Shown piece by piece: positions 19,447-28,616 of a DNA stretch of 64,000 nt (the stretch's first letter is position 1; every line of letters starts with the position of its first letter). The notes beneath the pieces are model-generated. The model was given only the letters and a program-made list of their open reading frames with translations, was not told the origin of the DNA and did no database searches. This stretch comes from Rummeliibacillus sp044763875 (GTDB lineage Bacteria > Bacillota > Bacilli > Bacillales_A > Planococcaceae). The stretch lies in assembly GCF_044763875.1 (NCBI RefSeq), contig NZ_JBIWGZ010000002.1, positions 558,001 through 622,000 of the forward strand. Direction: 5' to 3'. The translations under genes and the position numbers were made by a program.

Positions 19447-19830
19447 TCACGAATTTTGTCTTTTAAACTCAAAAACTTCTTTCCTTCGTCGTAGTTTCAA
19501 CTCAGAAATGATTAATTCTTGATGTTCATCCACTGTATTCAAAAAAACGCCATATTGATAACCACCGCCAATGACCTTCTTCCAACGAACATCTCCTCTT
19601 ACATTAATCGGTTTCGAATATAACTTAAATGACAAGTCCAATTCGATTTCTCCTTTTTCACAAGGCAAGTTTTCCTCAGTAAAAAGCTTTAAACCACTTG
19701 GACTAATCTCAACAATTTCACCTTGTCGATATGTCTTCAACCCACCATCTTGACAATTGTAGGTCACTGGTACTTCATGAACTAGCACATGCCGAAATGA
19801 TTCCCTACGCCTATATTCCACCAATTCCAC
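19447..19830 (-). CDS. PilZ-domain protein, copy 1
   Basis: A 127-residue protein that is one PilZ domain, the usual c-di-GMP receptor. The binding elements are visible: an arginine-rich N-terminus (EYRRRESFRH) standing for RxxxR and EISPSGLKL near residue 44 for the (D/N)xSxxG motif. It ends in LIISELKLRRRKEV, nearly identical to the second PilZ protein at 25.2 kb (LIISELKLRRRQEV), so the two are paralogues. The annotated GTG overlaps the AAGG signal; a GTG three codons later (19821) fits spacing better. It may couple c-di-GMP to motility or to the giant secreted protein between the two. Confidence 0.82.
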   Translation of the reverse strand: MELVEYRRRESFRHVLVHEVPVTYNCQDGGLKTYRQGEIVEISPSGLKLFTEENLPCEKGEIELDLSFKLYSKPINVRGDVRWKKVIGGGYQYGVFLNTVDEHQELIISELKLRRRKEVFEFKRQNS

Positions 19831-20017
19831 CTTCCTACTTTATATGTATGTTATAACCTCTCACTCTAATATCGAATAACAAAAGTAAATATTTAGAAAT
19901 TTTATAAAATATGAACTAAATGTAAAATTTGATGAATATTCTTGGTTTGTAACAAGAATAAATTTATGGAGAGAGCCTTGGTTACAATTCGAATTTCTTG
20001 GATTGGAGGAGTGATTC

Positions 20018-20086
20018 ATGAATTTAAGCTCAATTTTCGTGGATAGCCCTAGTAATACAGGAAAACAGTTATTTTTAGATGAGTGA
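20018..20086 (+). CDS. 22-residue peptide with strong ribosome binding site
   Basis: ATTGGAGGAGTGATTC precedes an ATG that opens a 22-codon frame (MNLSSIFVDSPSN and on to FLDE) closed by TGA. An exact 8-base inverted repeat (TATTCTTG / CAAGAATA, 19937-19960) lies about 60 bases upstream and could be an operator. The peptide has no signal-like stretch and no known relative. It may be the surviving start of a lost gene because a decayed repeat copy follows directly. Confidence 0.3.
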   Translation: MNLSSIFVDSPSNTGKQLFLDE

Positions 20087-20134
20087 TAGAAAACTTGATA
20101 GCAATGGCTCTTGATTGAGTGAAAGGTGACAACT

Positions 20135-20222
20135 CAGCGGGAACAGCGAGACAGTCGAGATTCAGCAAAACCTAGCAACGAGGTAGCTCGGCGTACGTCT
20201 GAAACGGAAATCAACGGGATCA
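20135..20222 (-). repeat. Decayed inverted copy of the palindromic repeat
   Basis: Read on this strand's complement the words CAGCGGGAACAGCGAGACAG, GCAACGAGG and GAAACGGAAATCAACGG match the repeat in reverse order, with gaps. The gap 19831-20350 otherwise holds the small frame at 20018 and the terminator at 20227. Confidence 0.45.
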
Positions 20223-20226
20223 AACA

Positions 20227-20273
20227 AAAAAAGCAAAATCTTAACGATAAATAAATCGTTTAAGATTTTGCTT
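20227..20273 (-). terminator. Terminator of the giant secreted protein gene
   Basis: AGCAAAATCTTAACGAT pairs with ATCGTTTAAGATTTTGCT with a one-base bulge and is followed on the minus strand by a run of seven T. It lies 78 bases past the stop at 20351. Confidence 0.8.
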
Positions 20274-20350
20274 AAGAATACTTTATAGACTTTTTCAGTG
20301 GCCTTACCAAGTAAAGGAGGCTTTTGATTATTAAGTGCTAACACTATTAC

Positions 20351-23300
20351 CTAATTCTTTTTTATTAAATCCATGATGTCATACACTGCAAGGTAATATT
20401 GATAACGTGCAAATTTATTACGATCAATTAATGTAGATAACTTCGTTTCTGAACCATCGATTAATCTTGTCGTATTTAGTTTGTCATATAATTTTACAAG
20501 ATCTATCAAAGTACTAATAATACTATCTTTATTTACTTGTGCATCGGAAGATAATTCCTCAACACTATCAACACCTTTTTCAAAGTTTGCCAAATCATCA
20601 ATAGCCTGTATCATTTGTTTACTAGTAGCATAACCTTTTAGTGTGTCTGCATTTTGAAGGTACACTTTTTGCTCACCAGGCATCACCTTAAGCGTTTTAT
20701 TCGCATCAATTACAGCTTTTACATAGCCAGAAGATCCTTTTTTAATGGATGTTGTCTTCTTATCTAGATCTTGGGCAGCCTTAATATTAGCTGATTCTTT
20801 TAATAGAGCTAATTGTCCAGCATTCAAGTAGTCAGGAATTGTTGTATCATTTATAACATCCTTTTGATCTAAACCTAGTTTTCCGTATAACTTAATAGCA
20901 TCTGAAAGTTCACTCGCTACATCTCTTTTTGGATATTTATTTTTATAATATCCAGCTTTCTCATTGCTTGGATTGCTACTAGGGTCTATATTTTGTAATG
21001 TTTTCACTATCGTTACAATTGGTGCGTATTTGTTGTAAGTCTTTAATATATTGCTGTCGACTAATGATTTTGCTTTGGAGCTTAAACCTTCATATTCATC
21101 TACTACTGCTTTTACATCTTTATATGTCATCGGATACTTATCGAGTAAATCCATAACTGATTTTTCGAAATCCTCTGCTTTCTGGTTTGGTGTTTTATTT
21201 ACTAAAAAATCTCTTGCTGCATCTATATCAGAGACCACATACTTTTTAGCAATAGCAGATAATTTATCATAGTCTTTAATTACCTTTTTAAGATTCGCTA
21301 CGTATTTATCGTCACTCTTATCCAAGGCTTTGTAGGTTTTATCAATTTTTTGAGCATCTTTGATTTCTTTTTCATGATTTAAAAAGGCATAATCTGGAAC
21401 AACTTCTCTAATTACAATTGCTTTAGGATCTTTACCAAGCTTTTTGTAAATTGCGATGGCTTGTAGCATTGTAGTTATGTCGGGTTCCTTGTATTTTCCG
21501 TTCACAGGATTATTTACTTTACCTGCTAAAGTTTTCAATTCAACAATTGGTGCATAGCTATTGTATTTTGTCAAAGTTGGTTTATCTAATAAAGCTAATT
21601 GAGCTTCGTTTAATTTGTTGTATTTATCTACGACATCTTTAACGGCTGCATATGAACTATCGTTAGATAACGCATTAACAGCTTTAACAAAATCATCTAG
21701 TCCAGCTATTACTTTTGCGGTATTATAATTAGTTTTAAAATCTTCTATTTCTTTTTCATGCATAACATAGATTTGAACGTTCTTTCCAGCTTTATTAAAT
21801 TGATAATACAGTTTAACGGCATCAAGTGGATAAGATTCACTTGATGGATTTAAAGCTTCGAAAGCTTTATCTATTTCTTGGGCTTTCAAGAAGTTCTTAA
21901 TTTCGTCATCACTTAATGGAATAGATGGACGAATAACTTCACTTTCAACATGATCTCCAGTGTAAGGAATATGATATTTGTCTTCATATTCATGGTCTCC
22001 AAGGAATTTTGGTGCTTTATCAAGTATTGCTCTTTGTGGAGACTCTAATTTTTTATAAAGTTCAATTGCTTTATAAATACTATTAATATCATTTGGATTG
22101 GTAATTTTGATAGGTGTACCATCTGCCTTACCAGTATCCGTATATCCAATTGGTGTTTTTTTGTTATTTTCATAGTTGAATAATTTTCCATATTGTACAT
22201 ATAAACTTTTTGCGATATCTTGAATTTGCAAAATCGGCAAATATTTTTCATAAGTTGCCAAAATATCGGGATCGATTAGCGTTTTAAGTGGCACATTATA
22301 TTTCGCATTAATAATGTTGTACTTGATGTAATCTTCATAATATTTCTCAAGTTTTCTGACATCCAGGACACCCGGCGTATTCCCTTTTTGGCTAACATGC
22401 GACATATCTGTTACCATCGTTTCAAACTCTCTAGCTCTATCTAACTGAGGTTTATAGCGTTGTCCGATTTCTTCTAGTGTTGCCTTATTAGCAACATATT
22501 TTTTTACGATAGGCAGTGCTCGATCGTATAGTTTGTAATATACATCAAGAACTTCAATTTCATATTTGTCATCAGTTGGTTTGATCTTTTCAAAAGCTTT
22601 ATCAATCACTTCAGCTGCTGTTATTTCCTCTGCATCCTCTAAAAATGGGAATTTAGAACGATCCTCATTATCCACAATCATTTGTTGATCTGGTCCCAAT
22701 GCATTGTACGCTTTAATAACTTTTTGAATATATTTCGCATCAGTTGGTGTAATTGTAGGAGAATTAACCGTTGATTCCTTAATAAGGCTAAACATTTTGA
22801 CAACATCTGAAATTGGTGCGTATTGATTGTATTTTTTCATAATTGCTTTATCTACTAAACTACTGGCTTTAGGATCTGGGCTAATGTATTTGTTATAGTA
22901 ATCAACTGCATCTTCTACATTCTTAATTGTACTTTTCTTACTTAACGGTTTAACTAGTTCTTCAAAATCAGTCACACGTTCTTGCACAGGTGTAAATGTG
23001 TTCAATAGTTTAGCAATTTTATCCCCGTTTACTACATATTTCTTCACATCATCTGAAGCATCATCATAAGAAGTGAATACTTTTTTAGCATCGCTAGGAT
23101 ACGTTTTACTTGACTTTTTCAGTTTCAAATAAGAACTGTCAATTTTTTGTGCTTCTTTGATATTTGCCTCATCCGCAACGATATTACTGAATGATGGATA
23201 TTTAGCATCTACAATTTGCTTTTGCGGTCCACCCAATTTTTTATAGTCTTTTATAGTAGATAACATATTGGTAATATCATTTGCTTTGTAAGATGTAGCA

Positions 23301-24970
23301 GCTAGTATTTTGGCAACCGATTTTAAAACATCTGGCACTTTCGCATAATCTAAATATGTCTTTAGCGTGTTTTTATCTACAAGTGCTAACCAAGCTGGAT
23401 TTGAAGCAACTGTATTATAAGCAGAGACTGCTTCAGCTATAGCATTTTCAGCGTTTTCAGGAATTGAAGCGTTTGGAATTGCATTTACCTTCTCTGTAAA
23501 TTTCTTCACATTGTTTATTGCTTCCAAATAATCTTTACTAGTAGTACTCCCCTTTATAGCATCTACTTTCCCTACAAAACGTTTTACTTCATCAGGCGCA
23601 TTATCATAAGCATTGGATGCTTTAAGAAGATCATTGTAATAAGATGGTTTACTCTTATTTTTTAATGCCATATCATAACTTTTATCGATTGCTTGTGCGT
23701 TTGCGATGTTTTTATCTTCTGAAAGATAGTCACTTTTAGTTGGAATTAAGTTTTGAACAATCGTTTTTTGATTTGCGCCTAATTTCTTGTATTGTGCAAG
23801 TAAATCTGCCATTTTGGAAACCGTAGAAGATGATAGACTTCCAGGAGTTACAGTGTTTAATACTGGAAATGAATTGAATCCATCTACAATTGCTGGAATT
23901 GGAGCATATTTGTTATATGTTGCTACATCTTTCTTATCAGCTAGATCAATTGGTGCTACTTTTGGATAGCTGGAAGTAGGATCAGTAATGCCCTTTTCTT
24001 TATATTGTGAAAGATTGTTTATAGTAGAAAGAATATTATCCGTAGAAATTGAGCCCGCTTCTAATTTGTCAACTTCATCTGAGAATTTGGAAGCATCTTC
24101 AATTTGTTTTTTATATACGTTCCCAATATTAGCGATTACATTATTATGAGGCATGTATTTTTTCGGTTCGTTAGCAGTAGCAGCATATTCTTTATATAAA
24201 GCAACTAAATCCTGAGCATATTTACTACTACTAGCTGGTTTCAAAGCTGCATATTTTTTTTCTATATCAGCTGCGATTTTCACTACATCTTCTAAAGCTA
24301 AATATCTATCAAGTCTTGGTTCTTCGTTATATTTACTATCATCCAATAAATCTCTTAATAGTGTCTGTTGTCCCGCAGATAATTTTTTATAAGAATTGAT
24401 AATATTTAATATTACAGATCCATCCATACTATCTGTATCAACTGACATTAGCATTAATTTATGTGTACTACTAACATCCGCATAATAATTCAATTTTTTA
24501 ACAGTTGCTGTAGGGACGGCAGCTTTTGTTGTTGCGTTTAAGCTGTTATATTGTTTTTGAACACTTGTAGCTTTAGTCGTGATGTTTTTAGTATTTAGTG
24601 TTGAGACACTTTTGTTGAGTTGATCAATCTTTTTAAGCGATGGCTGAATTTTGTTCCAGTGTTTTTTGAGTGTAGAATAGTTTGTAACCATCTTTTTATC
24701 TTTTTTGGATAGTTTATTGTAAGCATTTTTAGCAGATTTTGTTTTGGCGATATAGTTTGATTTTTTAGGATTAATCGCTTTGATTTTTTTAATCACTGCT
24801 TTTGCTTTTTTGCTTATTTTATTAGATACCTTTTTAACCTCTGGTTGTGCTGCTCCGTTTACTTTCGAAGCAGATTTCGCATGTACCATTTGCGGATTAG
24901 CAGATGTTATTAAAGTTGGTACGATTAACGCAGAGGCTAGGCCCATTGATACTAAAGATTTACTACGCAC
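20351..24970 (-). CDS. Giant secreted repeat protein
   Basis: A 1539-residue protein of unknown function. A Sec signal peptide (residues 1-32, ending AN-PQMVHAKSA) follows a GTG start with AAGAGGAGG 6 bases upstream. After a Lys-rich segment the protein is built of about seven modules of 175-230 residues. Each has Y-(K)-K-L-G-x-x-Q-x-x-I-V, then A-x-x-I-D-K-x-Y, then V-K-x-Y-V, then L-V-D-K-x-x-L-x-x-Y-x-x-Y-A-P-I; the last motif falls near residues 161, 352, 540, 715, 908, 1137, 1313 and a final variant near 1520. The units look like helical hairpins of the kind (YxxLxxxxKxxV) found in S-layer-like and Paenibacillus surface proteins. There is no LPxTG, SLH, LysM or choline-binding domain, so anchoring is unexplained. 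It sits between two PilZ genes in a flagellar region. Confidence 0.85.
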   Translation of the reverse strand: MRSKSLVSMGLASALIVPTLITSANPQMVHAKSASKVNGAAQPEVKKVSNKISKKAKAVIKKIKAINPKKSNYIAKTKSAKNAYNKLSKKDKKMVTNYSTLKKHWNKIQPSLKKIDQLNKSVSTLNTKNITTKATSVQKQYNSLNATTKAAVPTATVKKLNYYADVSSTHKLMLMSVDTDSMDGSVILNIINSYKKLSAGQQTLLRDLLDDSKYNEEPRLDRYLALEDVVKIAADIEKKYAALKPASSSKYAQDLVALYKEYAATANEPKKYMPHNNVIANIGNVYKKQIEDASKFSDEVDKLEAGSISTDNILSTINNLSQYKEKGITDPTSSYPKVAPIDLADKKDVATYNKYAPIPAIVDGFNSFPVLNTVTPGSLSSSTVSKMADLLAQYKKLGANQKTIVQNLIPTKSDYLSEDKNIANAQAIDKSYDMALKNKSKPSYYNDLLKASNAYDNAPDEVKRFVGKVDAIKGSTTSKDYLEAINNVKKFTEKVNAIPNASIPENAENAIAEAVSAYNTVASNPAWLALVDKNTLKTYLDYAKVPDVLKSVAKILAATSYKANDITNMLSTIKDYKKLGGPQKQIVDAKYPSFSNIVADEANIKEAQKIDSSYLKLKKSSKTYPSDAKKVFTSYDDASDDVKKYVVNGDKIAKLLNTFTPVQERVTDFEELVKPLSKKSTIKNVEDAVDYYNKYISPDPKASSLVDKAIMKKYNQYAPISDVVKMFSLIKESTVNSPTITPTDAKYIQKVIKAYNALGPDQQMIVDNEDRSKFPFLEDAEEITAAEVIDKAFEKIKPTDDKYEIEVLDVYYKLYDRALPIVKKYVANKATLEEIGQRYKPQLDRAREFETMVTDMSHVSQKGNTPGVLDVRKLEKYYEDYIKYNIINAKYNVPLKTLIDPDILATYEKYLPILQIQDIAKSLYVQYGKLFNYENNKKTPIGYTDTGKADGTPIKITNPNDINSIYKAIELYKKLESPQRAILDKAPKFLGDHEYEDKYHIPYTGDHVESEVIRPSIPLSDDEIKNFLKAQEIDKAFEALNPSSESYPLDAVKLYYQFNKAGKNVQIYVMHEKEIEDFKTNYNTAKVIAGLDDFVKAVNALSNDSSYAAVKDVVDKYNKLNEAQLALLDKPTLTKYNSYAPIVELKTLAGKVNNPVNGKYKEPDITTMLQAIAIYKKLGKDPKAIVIREVVPDYAFLNHEKEIKDAQKIDKTYKALDKSDDKYVANLKKVIKDYDKLSAIAKKYVVSDIDAARDFLVNKTPNQKAEDFEKSVMDLLDKYPMTYKDVKAVVDEYEGLSSKAKSLVDSNILKTYNKYAPIVTIVKTLQNIDPSSNPSNEKAGYYKNKYPKRDVASELSDAIKLYGKLGLDQKDVINDTTIPDYLNAGQLALLKESANIKAAQDLDKKTTSIKKGSSGYVKAVIDANKTLKVMPGEQKVYLQNADTLKGYATSKQMIQAIDDLANFEKGVDSVEELSSDAQVNKDSIISTLIDLVKLYDKLNTTRLIDGSETKLSTLIDRNKFARYQYYLAVYDIMDLIKKN

Positions 24971-25167
24971 GAGAATCCTCCTCTTATTTTCAAGATGTTG
25001 AATAGTATTCCTTTTATAAAGACGTTTCTTTTTAATCTAATAACAATTTAATTATTAAATGGTAAATTTTAACATTTAGTTAAACATTCTATTAATCCTT
25101 ATATCGTCTAAAGTTACCAAGTTTTTAGTTGCTTATTTTTTGAAGAATAAAGATTAAAGTTTTACAC

Positions 25168-25220
25168 AATCAAAAAAAAATCTCGTATAGAGGTATTTAC
25201 CTTATACAAGAATTTTTTTT
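25168..25220 (-). terminator. Terminator of PilZ copy 2
   Basis: A-rich arm plus TCT-CGTATA pairs with TATACAAGA plus T run; the loop itself holds an AGGTA/TACCT stem. It directly follows the stop at 25224. Confidence 0.65.
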
Positions 25221-25223
25221 GAG

Positions 25224-25622
25224 TTATATATTTAGCTTTTTTTCATTTACTTCTTGGCGGCGACGCAATTTCAACTCAGAAATAATCAAAGCTTCCAATA
25301 CATCGTCAGTATCTAGATCAATACCATATAGATACTCACCATTTTTTGGTCGCTTCCATTTCACTTCGCCCTGCACAGAAATTGGCTTTGCATAAAGCAC
25401 AAAATTCAATTCCATTCTAATCAACTGAGTCTCTGCTGGTAAGCTTTGAGACATTTCTATTTTTGTACCACTAGGACTTAAATCAACTAAATGACAAAAA
25501 GCATCTTGTGTAAATGTTTCTTTCCCCGCTTCTCCCATCACCAATTTATATTGAGCATCTACTCTTCGTTCAAACTCATGACGAAATGACTCTTTACGAT
25601 TATACTTCATAAAACACGTCAC
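25224..25622 (-). CDS. PilZ-domain protein, copy 2
   Basis: A 132-residue single PilZ domain. The N-terminal KYNRKESFRHEFERRVD supplies the arginines of the RxxxR element and HLVDLSPSGTKIEM near residue 50 the DxSxxG element, so c-di-GMP binding is likely. The C-terminus LIISELKLRRRQEV repeats that of the copy at 19.4 kb. Such proteins commonly act on flagellar motors, exopolysaccharide or adhesin systems. It lies between fliT and the giant secreted protein gene, with its own terminator. Confidence 0.82.
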   Translation of the reverse strand: MTCFMKYNRKESFRHEFERRVDAQYKLVMGEAGKETFTQDAFCHLVDLSPSGTKIEMSQSLPAETQLIRMELNFVLYAKPISVQGEVKWKRPKNGEYLYGIDLDTDDVLEALIISELKLRRRQEVNEKKLNI

Positions 25623-25721
25623 CTTCTCTATTAGATAGTTTTCATTATATATAATTTGTTAATAGGAGGAAAGAGGGGGAGGAGAAAGACTTAATTGTGA
25701 TGGCATTACGAGGAAAGAAAA

Positions 25722-25763
25722 AAATTCTGGAGAAACAAAAAGTTTCACCAGAATTTTTTGTTA
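25722..25763 (-). terminator. Terminator of the flaG-fliD-fliS-fliT operon
   Basis: AAATTCTGG-AGAAAC and GTTTCA-CCAGAATTTTTT form a stem with an AAAAA loop and T run on the plus strand and an A/T-rich exit on the minus strand, 22 bases past fliT. Confidence 0.75.
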
Positions 25764-25784
25764 GAAATAACGTAGGATCACCTA

Positions 25785-26144
25785 CTATTTTCTTCCGTCG
25801 AAATAAGTACCATCCATCACACGAACACTAGCATAAGGATCGACATATCTACGTTCAGATGTTTTTGATTTTTGCAGATTTTTTATATCTTGTGCAATCT
25901 CATTTTTTGATTTTTGCAAGCGGTCACGTATACCTTTATCAAGCTCACGGAGTTGCTTTTCAAATGGATGCCCAGGTAATGGATTCACTTCGATTTGTTG
26001 TAATTGCTCAATAATTTCCCCACGCTTGTCCAAATAGTCATCGATTTTCTTGATATAGTCATCACGTTCTTTATCTGGAGGGAGCATTGTTAAGTGCTTG
26101 AATAGTTGAGCGGATACTTGTAATAACTCTTGGAGTAGCTCCAT
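25785..26144 (-). CDS. fliT: Flagellar chaperone FliT
   Basis: A 119-residue, almost fully helical protein (LLQVSAQLFKHLTM, DDYIKKIDDYLDKRGEIIEQLQ) with the size and position of FliT, the chaperone of the filament cap FliD. It overlaps fliS by one base in the fixed order fliD-fliS-fliT. Sequence conservation in this family is low, so the call relies partly on synteny. Confidence 0.8.
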   Translation of the reverse strand: MELLQELLQVSAQLFKHLTMLPPDKERDDYIKKIDDYLDKRGEIIEQLQQIEVNPLPGHPFEKQLRELDKGIRDRLQKSKNEIAQDIKNLQKSKTSERRYVDPYASVRVMDGTYFDGRK

Positions 26145-26542
26145 TAGAATTGATCTCCGGAATATTGTTTTTGCCGATTAATCTTAATAACTTCTTTCCA
26201 AGTATCTCGGAATTCAGTTACAAGTCCTTCAACTTCATCCAAAATAGCAGAATCATTTTTTATATTGGCTTGGGTTAAACAGTGGTGCATATATTCATAT
26301 AAATTGAACATTTCTTTTGAAATTGGTATATCCATATTCAACGTAGCCATTAATTCCGAAATAATCGCTTGTGCTTTTTGAATATTATTGTTTCTATTTT
26401 GAATATCTTTGGCTTCTATCGCCTTTTTCCCTTGATGGATAAATTTGATACAACCATTGTAAAGCATTAATGTCAGTTCGCCTGGGGACGCGGTCGTAAC
26501 ACTGTTTTGTTTGTAAGCATTGTATGCTTGCTGTACTGACAA
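26144..26542 (-). CDS. fliS: Flagellin chaperone FliS
   Basis: FliS binds flagellin in the cytosol and prevents early polymerisation; in Bacilli it also takes part in the FliW-CsrA-Hag circuit by freeing FliW. The motif QQAYNAYKQNSVTTASPGEL followed by TLMLYNGCIKFI is diagnostic. An upstream TTG almost touches the AAGGAG; the TTG at 26542 is 8 bases away and gives 132 residues starting (M)SVQQAYNAY, which fits relatives better. Confidence 0.95.
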   Translation of the reverse strand: MSVQQAYNAYKQNSVTTASPGELTLMLYNGCIKFIHQGKKAIEAKDIQNRNNNIQKAQAIISELMATLNMDIPISKEMFNLYEYMHHCLTQANIKNDSAILDEVEGLVTEFRDTWKEVIKINRQKQYSGDQF

Positions 26543-26585
26543 ATTGAACAACTCCTTTTATATGAAACCAAAAATACTTACTTAA

Positions 26586-28133
26586 TTATCCTTGGAAAAT
26601 AGATGATTGGCTATTTGCCCTTTGAATCGCTGTCTCCATTGCAGAGAATTGATTCCAATAACGGTTTTCGATAGCTTTTAGACGATCTTTCCAATCAGAA
26701 ATCTTCGTGTCTAAACTTGAAATTGTTCTTCCTAAAGAATATGATGAATCTGATGTAGATGCTGCTTTACCAGCAGTTTGTTCAATACTAGATATTGTTG
26801 TTTTGGCAATATCACGTAAATTAGCGATAATACCCTTTTCTCCTGCTACTGCGGTACCGTTGAAAACTTTAGTAATAGCATCAGGATCTTTTTCGATAGC
26901 TGCACGTAATTTCTCTTCATTAATTTCTAATTTACCGTTTTCAGACCATGTCTTTGATGTAGTAATGCCTAAATTATATAAACTATTTCCTGAACTACTT
27001 CCATATTGAGACAGCATTGAACGCATTGAAGATAAAGCTGAATTAATATTAGTATCGCCTTTTAAAAGTCCTGCTTTAGCTTTTTCTTCCCACTTTTTAA
27101 TTTCGTCTTCTGACATTTCAGCTTTTTGAGCATCTGTTAATGGTGCGAAATCTACATTCTTTTTCTCAGTTACCTTACCATTTAACCCTTTAATCAACCC
27201 ATTATAAGTTTCAACAAATTCTTTTACTTTATTAACTAATGAATCTGTATCCGTTGTAGATGAAACTTTTGCAGGTGTACTTCCTGCAGCAATATCTTCA
27301 TTTACAGTAATGGTATATCCTGAGATAGAATATTTATTAGATGTTCCGTTTATTTTAATACCATTAACTTTAAACCATCCATCTTTGCCGTTATCTGCAA
27401 TAATTCCTGTTTGAGAAGTAATATCTTTAATAACTCCTAATGTTTGGAACAATCCATTTGCATCTTCCGAAATACTAATCGAACCATCAGTAGGAGTTCC
27501 TTTACCAGCATTATTAGCAGTTAGGGAAACTTGATTTCCTGAAGAAATTGCTGTCACACCAACACCTGATGAGTTAATTTTAGACATAATACTACTTACT
27601 TTATCTGTTGAAGAGTACTTAATTTCTTTCTCTATATAAGATGTACCATCTTCGCTTAAAGCCTTAATTTTGAATGTTCCTTCTCCAATACCCAAATCAG
27701 CCATAGTAGTACTATCAGTAATTTGTACTCCTTTATATTGAGCTAATGGAACAACTGATTTACCAGCAGTTGCTGCTTTTGCTGCTGAAATAGTAAGTGT
27801 TCCAGTTGCAGAATTTGTAGCTGTTGCTGAAATTGCACTAGATGAACTTGTTGCTGTTTTAGCATTCCATTTATCACTAAGTCCATAATTATCAAATATA
27901 CCATCTCTAAAAGCTGATAAAGATGTATTTACTTCACGATATGCATCACGTTGCCATTCATATTTTTGCTTTTGTTGCTGAAGTCTCTCCATTTGAGCAC
28001 TTTCAGCCTTCATCAATTTCTCCATAATTGAATCAATATCCATGCCAGATACTAAACCACTGACTTTATTTTTGTATTGTAAATAAGAATACGCCACTTT
28101 TGGACTACTGGCTGAATTGTTTACTGAAACCAT
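26586..28133 (-). CDS. fliD: Flagellar filament cap protein FliD
   Basis: FliD (HAP2) forms the cap under which flagellin folds. The 515-residue protein has the FliD N-terminal domain (SGLVSGMDIDSIMEKLMKAE, residues 25-44), a Ser/Thr/Ala-rich variable middle, and the C-terminal coiled region (LDTKISDWKDRLKAIENRYW and FSAMETAIQRANSQSS). It is second in the flaG operon and is exported by the flagellar system, so it has no Sec signal. Confidence 0.96.
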   Translation of the reverse strand: MVSVNNSASSPKVAYSYLQYKNKVSGLVSGMDIDSIMEKLMKAESAQMERLQQQKQKYEWQRDAYREVNTSLSAFRDGIFDNYGLSDKWNAKTATSSSSAISATATNSATGTLTISAAKAATAGKSVVPLAQYKGVQITDSTTMADLGIGEGTFKIKALSEDGTSYIEKEIKYSSTDKVSSIMSKINSSGVGVTAISSGNQVSLTANNAGKGTPTDGSISISEDANGLFQTLGVIKDITSQTGIIADNGKDGWFKVNGIKINGTSNKYSISGYTITVNEDIAAGSTPAKVSSTTDTDSLVNKVKEFVETYNGLIKGLNGKVTEKKNVDFAPLTDAQKAEMSEDEIKKWEEKAKAGLLKGDTNINSALSSMRSMLSQYGSSSGNSLYNLGITTSKTWSENGKLEINEEKLRAAIEKDPDAITKVFNGTAVAGEKGIIANLRDIAKTTISSIEQTAGKAASTSDSSYSLGRTISSLDTKISDWKDRLKAIENRYWNQFSAMETAIQRANSQSSIFQG

Positions 28134-28147
28134 CTTTCTTCCTCCTT

Positions 28148-28519
28148 TTATGCTTGTTTATCAAACATTTTCCCTACTAATTTTTGCATTTCATAATAAG
28201 CATCAAGTAATTCCTTTGGTGGAATTTCTTTTACAACTTCTTTTGTTTTAGCATTAACTATCTCTACATAATAACGACCAAGTTCTTCATGGAAAACAAA
28301 TTTTGAATCTCTTTGGCTATATTCCATAAACTCATTTAATTTATTAACAGCTGTTTGATAAGCTTGTTCAGTAGGGTATCCATTTTCATCGGTCATATCA
28401 TAAGGCTGTAAATTACTAGCTAAAGTTTTACTACTTTCTACAATCGAATTAGCCTTAGGTATTGTAGAAGCTTGTAAAGTTTTTGAGCTTTCAAATGTAT
28501 TTTCTGAGACGATTTTCAC
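28148..28519 (-). CDS. flaG: FlaG family protein
   Basis: FlaG proteins influence filament length and are exported with the late flagellar proteins. The 123 residues end in the conserved block FVFHEELGRYYVEIVNAKTK, then EVVKEIPPKELLDAYYEM. It opens the flaG-fliD-fliS-fliT operon. A GAAGGAGGG signal precedes a GTG start. A SigD-type promoter lies about 40 bases upstream. Confidence 0.92.
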   Translation of the reverse strand: MKIVSENTFESSKTLQASTIPKANSIVESSKTLASNLQPYDMTDENGYPTEQAYQTAVNKLNEFMEYSQRDSKFVFHEELGRYYVEIVNAKTKEVVKEIPPKELLDAYYEMQKLVGKMFDKQA

Positions 28520-28554
28520 TTATATCCCTCCTTCATCTTTCGTTTCTAAAAGTA

Positions 28555-28581
28555 ATATCGGTTTAGAAAAAAAAAAATCAA
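28555..28581 (-). promoter_or_regulatory. SigD-type promoter of flaG operon
   Basis: On the minus strand ACCGATAT (28562-28555) matches 7 of 8 bases of the SigD -10 consensus GCCGATAT. The -35 position 15 bases upstream reads TTGA rather than TAAA. The spacer is the T run of the preceding terminator. Confidence 0.6.
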
Positions 28582-28616
28582 TAAAGAAAGAAGAAATCTC
28601 CTTTCTTTATTGATTT
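28567..28616 (-). terminator. Terminator of the pse operon
   Basis: AAATCAATAAAGAAAG pairs exactly with CTTTCTTTATTGATTT, followed on the minus strand by eleven T. It closes the maf-pse transcript just past pseC. Confidence 0.9.

Noticed and set aside
20351..24970. Sortase or S-layer anchoring of the giant protein
   Set aside because: The C-terminus has no LPxTG-hydrophobic-basic tail and no SLH repeats were found by eye.
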